From: Corydoras sp. C115
Taxonomy: Eukaryota > Chordata > Actinopteri > Siluriformes > Callichthyidae
Direction: 5' to 3'
Length of the DNA: 64,000 nt
NCBI GenBank assembly: GCA_019802505.1
Contig: JAFMOC010000206.1
Location: forward strand, 1,729,001 to 1,793,000
Part shown: positions 10,972 to 22,084 of the stretch, in pieces
How the letters are laid out: each line of letters opens with the position of its first letter
Numbering within the stretch: position 1 is the first letter of the stretch
Translations under genes and position numbers: made by a program
Notes under the pieces: generated by a model
The model's database searches: none
Seen by the model: only the letters and a program-made list of their open reading frames with translations
What the model was told of the DNA's origin: nothing

Positions 10972-11024
10972 CTGGAGGTATGATTAGGCGTGACACCGGG
11001 GCTGTGGGTGTTCTCAGAGTTGTC
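10972..11024 (-). CDS. asic1: asic1 exon 10: distal C-tail, 3' border ambiguous
   Basis: The exon starts in phase 0 after CTTCCAG and encodes DNSENTHSPGVTPNHTS. The strongest donor (CAG|GTAGTT, cut at 10972/10971) leaves phase 2, and read-through meets TAG at 10968-10970, giving a tail ending PNHTSR. The terminal exon at 5504-5529 needs phase 1. A weaker donor inside this exon (CCCG|GTGTCA, cut at 10997/10996) gives phase 1 and would read ENTHSPGNFEEFAC. The identity of the exon is well supported by position and acceptor; its end is not. Confidence 0.75.
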
Positions 11025-11242
11025 CTGGAAGACACATGATGGGAAGAGAGATGAGGATGACCACTCCAGGTCTGGGTTCAGTTTCGTTGATTTAGTAATA
11101 CAAAAAATATATGGCTGAAAGTATGTAAGCAGACCGATGTATGAAAAAGAAGTATGCATCTCGTGTTTTCGATGAGGTTGGAGTGGAGACTGACAGATGG
11201 CAGAGGTGAAATGACTGAGAGTAACATCAGTGCTTCACCATT

Positions 11243-11280
<38 letters not shown>

Positions 11281-11739
11281 TATTTATGATGCTGAGATGT
11301 CTCTATACTTTTGGCCATATAGGTAACTTTTGGTACTTCAAGTCAAACTGACCCCAGACGTGGATTAAACACAAAATCATACAAAATGAAGAACGTAATG
11401 GACCTTCACAATGAATCCATTTGAACTGTAATGCTGAACGCAAACCTAGTAGAGGATTAGGTGGAAGAAAATGGCATGAATTTGCTAAAATGTTACCTAT
11501 CCTGTGAATTGAGGTATTAAAGCCAAAATTTACCGAATAAAACTTCATTTAAAATGATTACCCATGTATAAAAAAAACACAGCTCTTAATAAGACATTTA
11601 CAGTTCTGAATGAAAATAATATAAATGTCATAACCTGGGTTATAAGATCTGGGTTGTAGAGGTGCCTTGAGAATACTGAGACTCATAAATCCTTCTTTCA
11701 GAGAAATTTGGAAAAACAAGGATTGTGACGCGCGATGCC
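11025..11739. other. Intron 9 sequence
   Basis: Unique sequence with (AT)n at 11247-11277. No additional exon recognised. Confidence 0.5.
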
Positions 11740-11915
11740 CTTTTTTTCATATAGTGCTGTCTGTAATCAGGCCAATAGATGGCAGTATTTGATCGTTAGA
11801 GGAACCAGAAACCTGTCGGTGATCAGCGTTCGCTTTAAAAACCGGACTAGATTACGTCACAAAGGATAAGTTTATTACTAGTTATATTTTAATGAACACA
11901 TTTATGAATCATACT
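11740..11915 (+). repeat. Fold-back family F, copy 2 (body only)
   Basis: GCCAATAGATGGCAGTA (11771-11787), then CCGGACTAGATTACGTCAC and AATGAACACATTTATGAATC, parallel to copies 1 and 5. Confidence 0.6.
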
Positions 11916-12280
11916 TTTTATTATAGTATCTGTTGGATAATGGGACATGCTAAGCGTTCTAATGCCTACTGTGTAGTAGGTAGTAGGCGATTTAGGATGC
12001 AGCCTTTATCAAACATCAGCAATAACAACAAAGCATAAAACCTTCCCAACAGGCCCTAATTAAACTCATAAAATTAAAAATGAAATGTATAAACAGGAGA
12101 ACCATGCAAAGCCAAACACAATCACAGCCATAAAAAAACATTTTCCTACAAGTGTTGTTCAAACCCTACTGTATGATTCGCATCGTTCCAAGCTCTGCTT
12201 TGTTAGCCGTCATTAAAAAAAACAAAAAAAAAAAAAAAAAAAACAACTTGAATCAACAAGCTGGCGTTAAAGGTATAGAA
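11916..12280. other. Intron 9 sequence with poly(A)
   Basis: Unique, AT-rich, with an A-rich tract at 12214-12244. Nothing else recognised. Confidence 0.5.
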
Positions 12281-12285
12281 CTTAC

Positions 12286-12357
12286 CAGATTATCACTTGT
12301 ACTGCGACGTGGACGTCCCTTTCGCAGGAAGTAGCCCAGTACTTTATCCTTAAACAC
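12286..12357 (-). CDS. asic1: asic1 exon 9: proximal cytoplasmic C-tail
   Basis: This 72-nt (24-codon) exon is preceded by CTTTTGGTCAG and followed by GTAAGT, both strong splice sites. It encodes VFKDKVLGYFLRKGRPRRST, then SDNL, a basic membrane-proximal tail. RRST is a plausible basophilic kinase site (inference). Confidence 0.9.
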
Positions 12358-12449
12358 CTGACCAAAAGAAATTAATCACAACAGATAAAGTATAGCATGC
12401 TTGCGAATCCGTGACATACAGTTCCAGTTCAAATTTTGGACCCCCCATT

Positions 12450-12660
12450 GTATATTTCCTCCACTTTTAATATAGATGGACTTTGTAGTTTTACAATTAC
12501 AGACTGTAGTCCGTCTGTGTTCTTTGTTTTTGTTAGTCCCCTGTTGGATCTCTGTTCTCTATTGGTCAGGAGCATCACAGAACGGGATTCCAGAACAGAG
12601 GGCAGGATAATTGTTGACCCTGTGTTCTGACCCCTAACAAGTTTTCCATCTGCAGGTTCA
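12450..12660 (+). repeat. Palindrome family P, single left arm
   Basis: ATAGATGGACTTTGTAGTTT, TACAATTACAGACTGTAGTC, then CCCCTGTTGGATCTCTGTTC; the partner arm is missing. Confidence 0.7.
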
Positions 12661-12668
12661 ATCTGCCT

Positions 12669-13018
12669 CATTCATTCATCCATTGTCTTCCGCTTTGTCC
12701 TCTATTAGGGTCGCGGTGGGGTTCCCCATGTCCATCCAGAGGAGAACACTTCGGGCGCTGGGCAGATACACCCAGGACAGGGCGCCAATCCATCGCTGGG
12801 CACACACTCACTCACACAGACACACTCTATATGGGGCAATTTGGAGAACTCAATTGACTCGATCCATGTTTTTGGACTGTGGGAGGAAACTGGAGAACCC
12901 GGAGGAAACCCACGCGGACACGGGGAGGACATGGCAACTCCACCCAGATGGGGATTCGAACCGGGAATCCCTAGTGCTGAGAGGCGGACGTGCTAACCAC
13001 TAAGCCACCGTGCCGCCT
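12669..13018 (-). repeat. SINE family A, full copy beside exons 8 and 9
   Basis: Intact from (ATTC)n to the GCCGCC head end. It lies 106 bp from exon 8. Confidence 0.9.
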
Positions 13019-13123
13019 TGAATAAAACAAATCCTTTAAATGTCATCTGCATGCAAAACCAAGCTGTTAACAGAACTGTGTGTAAGTTCTGAAGAACTGT
13101 AAGTTCCTAAATAGAAATCGTAC

Positions 13124-13203
13124 CTCATACAAGTAATCAAAGATTTCCAGTATTGTCAGGACGCTGGCTCCAATAAACAGCCCCATCTGTCCACCAATGT
13201 CAC
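13124..13203 (-). CDS. asic1: asic1 exon 8: TM2 with GAS selectivity filter
   Basis: This 80-nt exon is preceded by TTTTTTAG and followed by GTACGA. It encodes DIGGQMGLFIGASVLTILEI, then FDYLYE. GAS is the ASIC/ENaC selectivity-filter motif within TM2. It ends in phase 0. Confidence 0.96.
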
Positions 13204-13332
13204 CTAAAAAAGAATGATACATGTCATCATGATGAATGTGTTCATTAAAAGGGTTTTATTATATTATTATTATTTATTATATTATATTATTATTATATTA
13301 TGTTTGGACTGAAGTTCTGGTCTTTGTCTTAC

Positions 13333-13424
13333 CGAGCAGTCCGGCCACTTCGTAGGCTTTCTTCTGCTCGATCTTCTCATAGTTCAGAGCCTCGAAAAAT
13401 ATATCTAAAACTAATATGTTGTCT
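13333..13424 (-). CDS. asic1: asic1 exon 7: pre-TM2 and start of TM2
   Basis: This 92-nt exon is preceded by CACACAG and followed by GTAAGA. It encodes DNILVLDIFFEALNYEKIEQ, then KKAYEVAGLLG. It leads into TM2 and has the conserved LNYE.IEQKKAYEVAGLLG segment. Phases are correct on both sides. Confidence 0.95.
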
Positions 13425-13585
13425 CTGTGTGAAAACAATACGGGAATTGAGAGAAACTGAGTGATGCATGTGACATAGAGCTATAGAGATGCTTACAGCC
13501 ATGTTGCCATTAGGGGGCGTTGTGTGATTACCATATGAATTACTAGAACGAAGGAAGATCGAAGAAATCTTTGGTGGAGGAAACT

Positions 13586-14064
13586 ATTCATTCATTCATT
13601 CATTCATTCATTATCTTCTGCTTTATCCTATATTAGGGTCACGGGAGGGTTCTCCATGTCCATGCCAAGGACAGGGCGCCAATCTATCACTGGGCACACA
13701 CTCACTCACACAGACACACTCTACATGCTTAGTGGTTAGCACGTTCTCCTCTCAGCACTAGGGATTCCCGGTTCGAATCCCCATCTGGGTGGAGTTTCCA
13801 TGTTCTCCCCGTGTCCGCGTGGGTTTCCTCCGGGTTCTCCGTTTTCCTCCCACAGTCCAAAAACATGGATCAAGTCAATTGAATTCTCCAAATTGCCCCA
13901 TAGAGAGTGTGTCTGTGTGAGTGAGTGTGTGCCCAGCGATGGATTGGCGCCCTGTCTTGGGTCTATCTGCCCAGCGCCCGAGACGTTCTTCCCTGGATGG
14001 GCATGTGGAACCCCACCGCGACCCTAATAGAGGATAAAGCCGGAGATAATGAATGAATGAATGA
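13586..14064 (+). repeat. Inverted fusion of two SINE family A pieces
   Basis: A minus-strand 3' half (13586-13725) is joined at CTCTACATGCTTAGTGG to a plus-strand copy (13727-14064) missing its first bases. Confidence 0.85.
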
Positions 14065-14079
14065 ATATTACATTAAAGA

Positions 14080-14394
14080 GGCGGCACGGTGGCTTAGTGG
14101 TTAGAATCCCCATCTGGGTGGAGTTTCCATGTTCTCCCCGTGTCCGCGTGGGTTTCCTCCGGGTTCTCCGGTTTCCTCCCACTGTCCAAAAACATGGATG
14201 AAGTCAATTGAGTTCTCCAAATTGCCCCATATAGAGTTTGTCTGTGTGAGTGAGTGTGTGCCCAGCGATGTATTGGCGCCCTGTCCTGGGTGTGTCTACC
14301 CAACACCCGAAACGTTCTCCCCTGGATGGGCATGGGGAACCCCCCCGCGACCCTAATAGAGGATAAAGGGGAAGATAATGAATGAATGAATGAA
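14080..14394 (+). repeat. SINE family A with deleted B box region
   Basis: A box present, then TTAGTGGTTAGAATCCCC: about 40 bp between A box and the B box 3' half are missing. It lies 151 bp from exon 6. Confidence 0.88.
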
Positions 14395-14544
14395 TAATAA
14401 TTTCTTATAAAGAGTCTTATCTCATCTTCTTCTGCTTGCTCCTGTATTTGATGCTTGGGGGGGGGGGTTCCCCATGCTATAATGACATCATATCATAGTA
14501 TATTTTAGTAGTATATATATCCTCACATATATACGTTTTCTTAC

Positions 14545-14698
14545 CCGATGTATTGTTCTGTTTTGTTAAATTTCTTGGCGAGGTATTTGGCCGAGGCTTT
14601 GCTGGGGATTTTCACCATGGAGAGCTCCTTGCCGTAGCGCGTCATGTTGCAGGGCGTCTGACAAACGCAGTAATCGTTGTCTTTCTCCACCAGGAAAT
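14545..14698 (-). CDS. asic1: asic1 exon 6: thumb-to-palm wrist segment
   Basis: This 154-nt exon is preceded by TTCCAACAG and followed by GTAAGA. It encodes DFLVEKDNDYCVC, QTPCNMTRYGKELSMVKIPS and KASAKYLAKKFNKTEQYIG. CxxPCN.TRYGKELSMVKIPSKxSAKYL is diagnostic of ASIC1/2, and the KASAKYLAKKFNK version is ASIC1-type. It ends two bases into a Gly codon. Confidence 0.96.
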
Positions 14699-14764
14699 CT
14701 GTTGGAACCATACAAACCATATGAAAATCCAACAATTTTATCATTTCCACGCTTTTACATTCCA

Positions 14765-15125
14765 TTCCATTCCATTTGGTCATTTATTGGACGCTTTTAT
14801 CCAAAGCGACTTACAAGGTGAGCACAGGGTTCATCACAACATCCCTGCAGCAATGAGGGTTAAGGGTCTTGCTCAAGGACTCAAGGACCCACATTGGTAA
14901 CTTCAGTGGACCTGGGATTTGAACCCCCAACATTCAGATTGATAACCCAACGCACCTTTTAATCACCTTTTAGGTTTAAAAGACACAACAACATGTTGAT
15001 TGGGGTAAGAGGACAGGGTCAGCCATCATACAGCGTCTTATTCAAGGGCCCACACTGGTATCTTCAGTCAACTTGGAATATGAAGCTCAAATCTTCAGAT
15101 CGATAGCTCTAGCTGAGCTCCCAGA
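14765..15125 (-). repeat. SINE family B, one full copy and one old remnant
   Basis: 14765-14960 runs from TTTGGTCATTTATTGGACGC to the head near ACGCACC. 15000-15125 repeats the same order in diverged form (CTTATTCAAGGGCCCACACT). The first begins just upstream of exon 6. Confidence 0.75.
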
Positions 15126-15555
15126 CCACAGTCCTGGCTAACAGTCAACATTCCAATTCGTCCCCAGGATGTGGAGTTTGGCTTTTTGCTTCTGGCTTTG
15201 TGCAAACGTTCCACCGCAGCCAACTCTAAAGCTGTACCCACCTCCAAATGCTGTCAGCCAGTTGCGTCTTGACTGTTCAATACCATTTTTTTATTGCCTA
15301 TAACTATATTCAGTCCACTTAGGTCTTAGTTTCTGTGCGTGAGACATCTGAACCAGCCATTGTGGCACATGTGCAGCGTGTATCTTATAGCATCACAGAC
15401 TTCTATTGATCTCTCGCACATAATTGAATGCCACTTCTACCTCTAACAAGTTGAACACCAGCCATCTGGCCTTGTTTCTGGAGCCAAACACACAGTGTGC
15501 GCAGCATAAACACTGGATTTCCTCACTGTCACATGCATACACTGTATTCTTTATC
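15126..15555. other. Intron 5 sequence, nothing recognised
   Basis: Unique; no open frame with family resemblance. Confidence 0.5.
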
Positions 15556-15910
15556 TATTCATTCATTCATTCATTCATTATATCCCGCTTTATCCTCAAT
15601 TAGGGTCGCAGTGGGGTTCCCCATGCCCATCCAGGGGAGAACGTCTCGGGCGCTGGGCAGATACACCCAGGACAGGGTGCCAATCCATCGCTGGGCACAC
15701 ACTCACTTACACACACACTCTATATGGGCAATTTTGGGAATTCAGTTGACTTGATCCATGTTTTTGGACTGTGGGAGGAAAGCGGAGAACCCGGAGGAAA
15801 CCCACGCGGACACGGGGAGAACATGGAAACTCCACCCAGATGGGGATTCAAATCGGGAATCCCTAGCGCCGAGAGGAGAACGTGCTAACCACTAAGCCAC
15901 CGTGCCGCCC
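15556..15910 (-). repeat. SINE family A, full copy
   Basis: Complete from (ATTC)n to GCCGCC. Confidence 0.9.
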
Positions 15911-16971
15911 CCTTTAATTATTATTCATTTATAACATAATTCTATTATAGCTGTCAACACTTATATGACTTTGGACTCGATCAGTGGTGTAATCATGAAA
16001 AAGTGTTTCTGAGGCGTTTAACAAATTGCCCTCCCGCAATTATTTTTTTTGTGGATATAAAATAAGGAAACTGTTAAAAAAAAAGTTTTAAGACTTTAGG
16101 GAACTTAAGACATCAAAGACTTGCTTACAGATGAGCCCACATCCTTGTGCTTTGTTTTATTACTCTCCTGTCTTCCTATTTTCCACGGTGGTAATTAACG
16201 GCACAAGTGCTCTTTAATTCACCTACTGCACCTATTCACTGAATCTTTCTCAGGCAAATTACCATAGTGACATTTCTATGACATTTAGCTTCTTGTTTTG
16301 TGCTATTCAGCAGCCGAGGCTATAGATGGTGTTAAGAACTGTCATGGAAACGCTCTTGCACAGCCAACGCACTACTGAATGTTATAGAAAGCCTTGCGGA
16401 TTGATTTGATTTAACATAAAGCACTGACCTCCACCCCAAACAGGTCAATTGACTCATTGAGGAGGACTCATAGAAGTCATTATGTATCTTCAACTTGAAG
16501 ATAACTTCAAGGGTAACTTTAACAAAGGTTTAAGCTGTCCAGAGGTATCGAAAATATCTCTACATTGTTTTGCCGTGTGATGAATACATGTTTTAAATTT
16601 GTGAAGCAGGAAAATACAGTCGCTCAGTAGCTTTCGATGCTTTGAGTTGATTTTATATGGCTCAAACTTTGGATCTTGTTTTGATTAAAGTGCTAGTACT
16701 TGTGTCAATCCTGACATCAGTAACCCTTTCCTGGACATGGACTTCAAATTCAATATAAAAGAGCCTCCATCTAAAGTAAAGTCCCTGTAATACTGACTCA
16801 TGTTTCACAGCATTGTGTTAGACCTTGTGAGAGGATTCTCATTTCATGATGATCTACTGCTCAATACTATACTAGAGACTGGGGCTCCCACATGCTCCTC
16901 AAGGGGAGAACGTGTGGGGTGTTGATTTTTCTATAACTCCTGACTTGTGTTGTTCTCACTCCGCACAGCAT
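15911..16971. other. Intron 5 unique sequence
   Basis: About 1 kb without a recognised repeat or exon. AT-rich with ordinary composition. Confidence 0.5.
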
Positions 16972-17023
16972 TTGTAAGTCCCTTTGGATGAAATCTTCTG
17001 CTAAATGACTTAATGTAAATGTA
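16972..17023 (+). repeat. SINE family B tail fragment
   Basis: GTAAGTCCCTTTGGATGAAA, then CTTCTGCTAAATGACTTAAT; the head is absent. Confidence 0.65.
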
Positions 17024-17578
17024 ATTCATTCATTCATTCATTCATTATCTTCCGCTTTATCCTCTATTAGGGTCGCGGGGGGGGGGGGAGGAAACCGGAG
17101 AACCCGGAGGAAACCCACGCGGACACGGGGAGGACATGGCAACTCCACCCAGATGGGGATTCGAACCGGGAATCTCTAGTGCTGAGAGGAGAACATGCGA
17201 ACCACTAAGCCACCGTGCCGCCGGTTCATCCATTCATCCATTATCTTCCGCTTTATCCTCTATTAGGGTCATGGGGGGGGGTTCCCCATGCCCATCCAGG
17301 AGAGAACGTTTCGGGCGCTGGGCAGATACACCCAGGACAGGGCGCCAATCCATCGCTGGGCACATACTTACTCACACACACACACTCTATATGGGGCAAT
17401 TTGGAGAACTCAACTGACTTGCTCCATGTTTTTGGACTGTGGGAGGAAACCGGAGAACCCGGAGGAGACCCACGCGGACACGGGGAGAACATGGAAACTC
17501 CACCCAGATGGGGATTCGAACCGGGAATCCCTAGTGCTGAGAGGCGAACGTGCCGACCACTAAGCCACCGTGCCGCCC
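17024..17578 (-). repeat. Two SINE family A copies, same orientation
   Basis: 17024-17222 lacks the middle (poly-G joined to GAGGAAACCGG). 17226-17578 is full. Confidence 0.88.
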
Positions 17579-17807
17579 TGTAATTGTAATATAATGTACA
17601 ATTTTCTTTTAACTTCTTGACGGAACTAATTGAATTGTTATTGAGCAAAAAAAAAAAAAAAAGGAGAATGAATTTTGTGTACAAATGAACAGGATTTAAT
17701 CAGGATTTTTACTTTCCTAATAGTGTTGCAAGTGTATGAGGTTATTATTGGTGATTTCTTTATGTATGAGTACTTGAGTTAAATTTATACTGCATTTCTG
17801 CATACAT

Positions 17808-17872
17808 TTTACATTACATTTAGTCATTTAGCAGACGCTTTTATCCAAAGCGACTTACAAATGAGAACACCA
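17808..17872 (-). repeat. SINE family B tail fragment
   Basis: Minus-strand copy of the TTTAGCAGACGCTTTTATCC, then AAAGCGACTTACAA tail. Confidence 0.75.
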
Positions 17873-18030
17873 CAAGTCAGAAGCCATGCAGAAAACCAAC
17901 TATACTTAATACCGCATATTAAGATGTTAGCCATTAAATAGCCATAAAATAGTTATTGTCAGGTTACAGTTATTAAGATGGCTCAATACTAAAGGCCTGG
18001 GTGTGAAATGCACAGACAGCCATTGGCAAC

Positions 18031-18481
18031 TGTTACAGGTGCCTGGGGCACCTGTCCCTCTTTTGGGTTCTTTATTATCTCAGCTGGGTGATTGGTTTGT
18101 TTTGTGCACGTGATTAGTTGGTTTGTTATTTAGTTTCCGTTTTCCAGCTTTTCGGTGCACGTCTTTGTTTTGCGGTTTATACCCCGATGTTAGTTTGTTC
18201 CTTTTGTTCCCCCCTTTCTGTTGGTGTTCCATCACCAGTTTTTAATAAATTCGGTTTTGGATTTTATCCCGGTGTTTCCTGGACTATCTCTTCGCGTTCA
18301 ACCACGTTGCGGCGCTGCGCACTTTCTCCGCGCAGGTCGTACTCGTGGGAGCGTTTCCGTGGACCGACGTACGCTTTATTCCCCGCGTAGTCGGTGCCCG
18401 GGAAGCACTCACTAGGCGCGAGCGGCGTACGCCGTTTCCCGCGTAGCCACCTTCTTCCGGGGAAGAACGACATCTCTAACA
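18031..18481 (+). mobile_element. Candidate solo LTR
   Basis: The 451-bp block starts TGTTACAGGTG and ends ATCTCTAACA, with TGTTA/TAACA inverted termini. Near-identical 5-bp flanks (GCAAC at 18026-18030, GAAAC at 18482-18486) resemble a target duplication. An internal AATAAA (18244) is followed by a GC-rich stretch, as expected for an R-U5 region. No internal retroelement genes are nearby. A chance assembly of these features is possible. Confidence 0.45.
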
Positions 18482-18486
18482 GAAAC

Positions 18487-18984
18487 CACATATATTCTCT
18501 TGTTTTGTTTTTTTGAGAGAGAAATATGCTGCCACTCCAAATGTATTTCATCAGGACAATATCAGGCCTCATTCTACACAGTGTAAATGTAAAGGCGTTG
18601 CGCTTGACCCGCCTGCCTGCCTGCCTGCAGTCCAGATCTGTCTCCTATTAAAAATGTATGATGCATCATAAAGAGCAGAAATCGGACACAGACTGCTAAA
18701 CAGCTCGGGGCTTGTATACAGTGAGAATGGGCAAAAAATTCACCAAGTTTCTTTAATTTCTGGCCGATTAAACATAAAGTAAGATGATGTGGCATTGATA
18801 AACACGCCTTTGGAGGCATTAATCTTTCGATTTGTGTATGTTGTACAAATATAATTTATCACTGAAAACACATTATATTTTTTTATAGTGTCTTCACTTT
18901 TTTCAAAACAGATTGTACAAAGTAAGAACATATAAAAGTGATTATTGTATTTATTTCATCATAATTCATTATCTTTCTCTTATC
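18487..18984. other. Intron 5 sequence, nothing recognised
   Basis: Unique; short CCTG repeats at 18611-18628. Confidence 0.5.
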
Positions 18985-19745
18985 ACCTGGGCAGATACAC
19001 CCAGGACAGGATGCCAGTCTATCACTGGGCATACAGTCACTCACACACACTACTGTACTGTATAAAGGGGCAATTTAGAGCAGCCAGTTACCTTAAATCT
19101 GTGGGTGGAAACCAGAGAAGTCGAAAAAAAGACTATGGGGACACGGCGAGAACATGAAACCTCCACCCAAATCGAGAATTTAGAGCAGCCAGTTACCTTA
19201 AATCTGTGGGTGGAAACCAGAGAAGCCGAAAAAAAGACTATGGGGACACGGCGAGAACATGAAACCTCCACCCAAATCGAGAATTTAGAGCAGCCAGTTA
19301 CCTTAAATCTGTTGGTGGAAACCAGAGAAGCCGAAAAAAAGACTATGGGGACACGGCGAGAACATGAAACCTCCACCCAAATCGAGAATTTAGAGCAGCC
19401 AGTTACCTTAAATCTGTTGGTGGAAACCAGAGAACCCGAAAAAAAAGACTATGGGGATACGGCGAGAACATGAAACCTCCACCCAAATCGAGAATTTAGA
19501 GCAGCCAGTTACCTTAAATCTGTGGGTGGAAACCAGAGAAGCCGAAAAAAAGACTATGGGGACACGGCGAGAACATGAAACCTCCACCCAAATCGAGAAT
19601 TTAGAGCAGCCAGTTACCTTAAATCTGTGGCTGAAAACCAGAGAAGCCGAAAAAAAGACTATGGGGACATGGCGAGAACATGAAACCTCCACCCAGATCG
19701 GGATTCGAACCTGGATCCCCAACAAAGGCGCTAAATACATCTATG
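18985..19745 (-). repeat. SINE family A copy with six-unit 105-bp internal tandem array
   Basis: A diverged minus copy whose middle-to-head section is tandemly repeated. CAGCCAGTTACC starts at 19081, 19186, 19291, 19396, 19502 and 19607 (period 105, once 106). Each unit holds the middle, GGTGGAAACCAGAGAA, and the start of the tRNA-like head complement. The last unit runs into the normal GGGATTCGAACCTGG head. It lies 86 bp upstream (genomic right) of exon 5. Confidence 0.9.
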
Positions 19746-19830
19746 ATTTAGTGGGAAAATCTATTTATCTATGTTTTTTGGAGGCTCCTCACACCTATTA
19801 TAATTAACAGAGATAGAGTATGCTCTTTAC

Positions 19831-19887
19831 CCAAAGCAGGATCTGCGCAGTCCTTATACTGCTCCGGTGTGCACACAGTCGAGGTTC
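19831..19887 (-). CDS. asic1: asic1 exon 5: 57-nt thumb exon
   Basis: This exon is preceded by CCTAAATAG and followed by GTAAAG. It encodes TSTVCTPEQYKDCADPAL in the phase set by exon 4. Its 57-nt length fits the 19-residue family segment DAPYCTPEQYKECADPALD, with DAPY replaced by TSTV. It lies just left of the 105-bp tandem array, so this small exon sits in heavily rearranged repeat surroundings but is itself intact. Confidence 0.92.
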
Positions 19888-20085
19888 CTATTTAGGCAAA
19901 ATAGGAAACAATAAAACACAATATGTCAGTATAGTTGTATGCGCTCGCAGTTTAAACGTACAGCATATAAAGAGTAATGCACAAGTACCCCCCGTTTAAA
20001 AGCTACATTTTCAGCATACTATAATATATAACATAAAACAACGTATAGTGATATTAATATAGCGCAGAAGAAGTTATGCCTGTAC

Positions 20086-20236
20086 CTGGCATATGGACCA
20101 TTCTACAGTTGCAGTTCTCAAGCAGATAGCGAGTCTCGCAGTCGATACGACATGCTGTTATGCTGTAGGTGGAGAAGAACTCGGAATCCATGGGGGTGGA
20201 TTTGCAGTCGCCCCAGGGGGGTGGGAGATATTGGAG
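20086..20236 (-). CDS. asic1: asic1 exon 4: cysteine-rich thumb
   Basis: This 151-nt exon starts in phase 0 after CAG and is followed by GTACAG. It encodes LQYLPPPWGDCKS, a short variable stretch, then YSITACRIDCETRYLLENC and NCRMVHMPG. The PPPWG motif and the CRIDCETRY and NCRMVHMPG cysteine pattern form the disulfide-rich thumb of ASICs. It is two residues shorter than ASIC1 in the variable loop. Confidence 0.95.
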
Positions 20237-20589
20237 CTGAGATACAGCACACGAGTTTACGTGTTAAAGTTACCATGATGCACGTCGATAACACATCAAA
20301 GTCTTGAGCAGCCATGCGAAGAACAGAAATACATCAGTTTGAATCAATACAGCTAAACGTAGCTGTTTAATAACTGCAGGCCAGAGGAAAGAAACCGCCG
20401 CCAGAATGTTTAACTCGAGATTATTTCATTCTCAGGATGGGAATATTGCAATACTTTTTTTTTGCCCCCCCTGGATTTAATCATCAGCTTTAAGTCATAA
20501 CATCACCTTTTGTATTATTAACTCACTGCTTTTATTAGAACAACTAATGAGATATTTCAGAAAAGAGTGACAAAATATTCTTATCTCAT
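20237..20589. other. Intron 3 sequence
   Basis: Unique sequence between exon 4 and a SINE cluster; nothing recognised. Confidence 0.5.
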
Positions 20590-21620
20590 TATCCTGCACT
20601 TAAAAACTAGGTTCGCAGGGAGGTTTCCACTGCTCGTCCAGGGGAGAACGTTTTGGGGCTTGGCAAATACAGGGTGTCAATCATTGCTGGGCACACTCTC
20701 ACTCACTTACACACACGCTATATGAGGCATTTTAGAGTAGCCAGTTTACCTTGAATCCATGTTTTGGGACTGTGGGATGAAACCAGAGAACCCGGAACAA
20801 CCCCATGTGGACACGGGGAGAACATGGAAAGTCCACCCAGATTGGGATTCGAACCGGGAATCCCTAGCGCTGAGAGGAGAACGTGATAACCACTACACCA
20901 CCATGTTGCCCCCCATTATAATATTCATTCATTCATTCATTCATTATCTCCCGCTTTATCCTCTAGTAGGGTCGCGGTGAGGTTCCCCATGCCCATCCAG
21001 GGGAGAACATTTCGGGCGCTGGGCAGATACATCGCTGGACACACACTCACTCACACAGACACACTCTATATGGGGCAATTTGGAGAACTCAATTGACTTG
21101 ATCCATGTTTTTGGACTGTGGGATGAAACCAGAGAACCCGGAACAATCCCATGTTGACACAGGGAGAACATGGAAACTCCACCCAGATTGGGATTCGAAC
21201 CTAGATTCCCAGCACTGAGAGGAGAACATTGTAACCACTACACCACCATGTTGCCCCCCCATTATAATATTCATTCATTCATTCATTATCTCCCGCTTTA
21301 TCCTATAGTAGGGTCGCGGTGGGGTTCCCCATGCCCATCCAGGGGAGAACGTCTCAGGCGCTGGGCAGATACACCCAGGACAGGACGCCAATCTATCGCT
21401 GGGCGCACACTCACTCACACAGACACACTCTATATGGGGCAATTTTGAGAACTCAATTGACTTGATCCATGTTTTTGGACTGTGGGAGGAAACCGGAGAA
21501 CCCGGAGGAAACCCACGCGGACACGGGGAGAACATGGAAACTCCACCCAGATGGGGATTCGAACCGGGAATCCCTAGTGCTGAGAGGAGAACGTGGTAAC
21601 CACTAAGCCACCATGTTGTC
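20590..21620 (-). repeat. Three SINE family A copies in tandem orientation
   Basis: 20590-20912 (older, CATTTTAGAGTAGCCAG middle), 20927-21255 and 21272-21620. Each is separated by the same CATGTTGCCCCCCATTATAA and (ATTC)n junction, so local tandem duplication of a SINE plus flank is likely. Confidence 0.88.
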
Positions 21621-21883
21621 CCCCCATTATAATAATATATTATAATATAATAATAATAATACATTATTTAATAATTCTTATTATATTTCAATTTTATTAA
21701 GTTAATTACAATTAGATTTTTATAGGGTTGACATATAATGTAATAAATAATTCATTTATTTATCATTAGACAATTCCATACTAGAATTTTGTTGCAGCTC
21801 AAGGAAAAGAGTAGAGAACAATGTTAGTTACAGTATGAAAAAAATAAAATAATAAATAAAATATAGTCAAACATAAAAAATAC

Positions 21884-22011
21884 CAGTTGTTGCTGACAAG
21901 ACACAAACGTTTGAAACCCAGGGGCCACACCAAAGCCCAGCTGATCGATAAAGGGCGGCTCGTCCTGACTGTGGATCTGAACTTTAATGCCGGCTTCATA
22001 AGAAGTTTCAT
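21884..22011 (-). CDS. asic1: asic1 exon 3: extracellular palm/thumb-facing segment
   Basis: This 128-nt exon is preceded by TCTCTCCACAG and followed by GTATTT. It encodes DETSYEAGIKVQIHSQDE, then PPFIDQLGFGVAPGFQTFVS, then CQQQL. The middle is residue-for-residue the ASIC1 sequence. CQQQL replaces the usual CQEQR at the exon end. It ends in phase 0. Confidence 0.95.
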
Positions 22012-22084
22012 CTGTGGAGAGAACAAGCCGAGAGCTTGATAGCATCACATTCATACAACATCAGTAAAAAGTCTGGACACGTTT

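Noticed and set aside
14541..14783. Start codon at 14783 for a short ASIC-like protein
   Set aside because: The ATG lies in intron sequence upstream of the acceptor at 14699-14701; the frame is simply exon 6 read through its intron.
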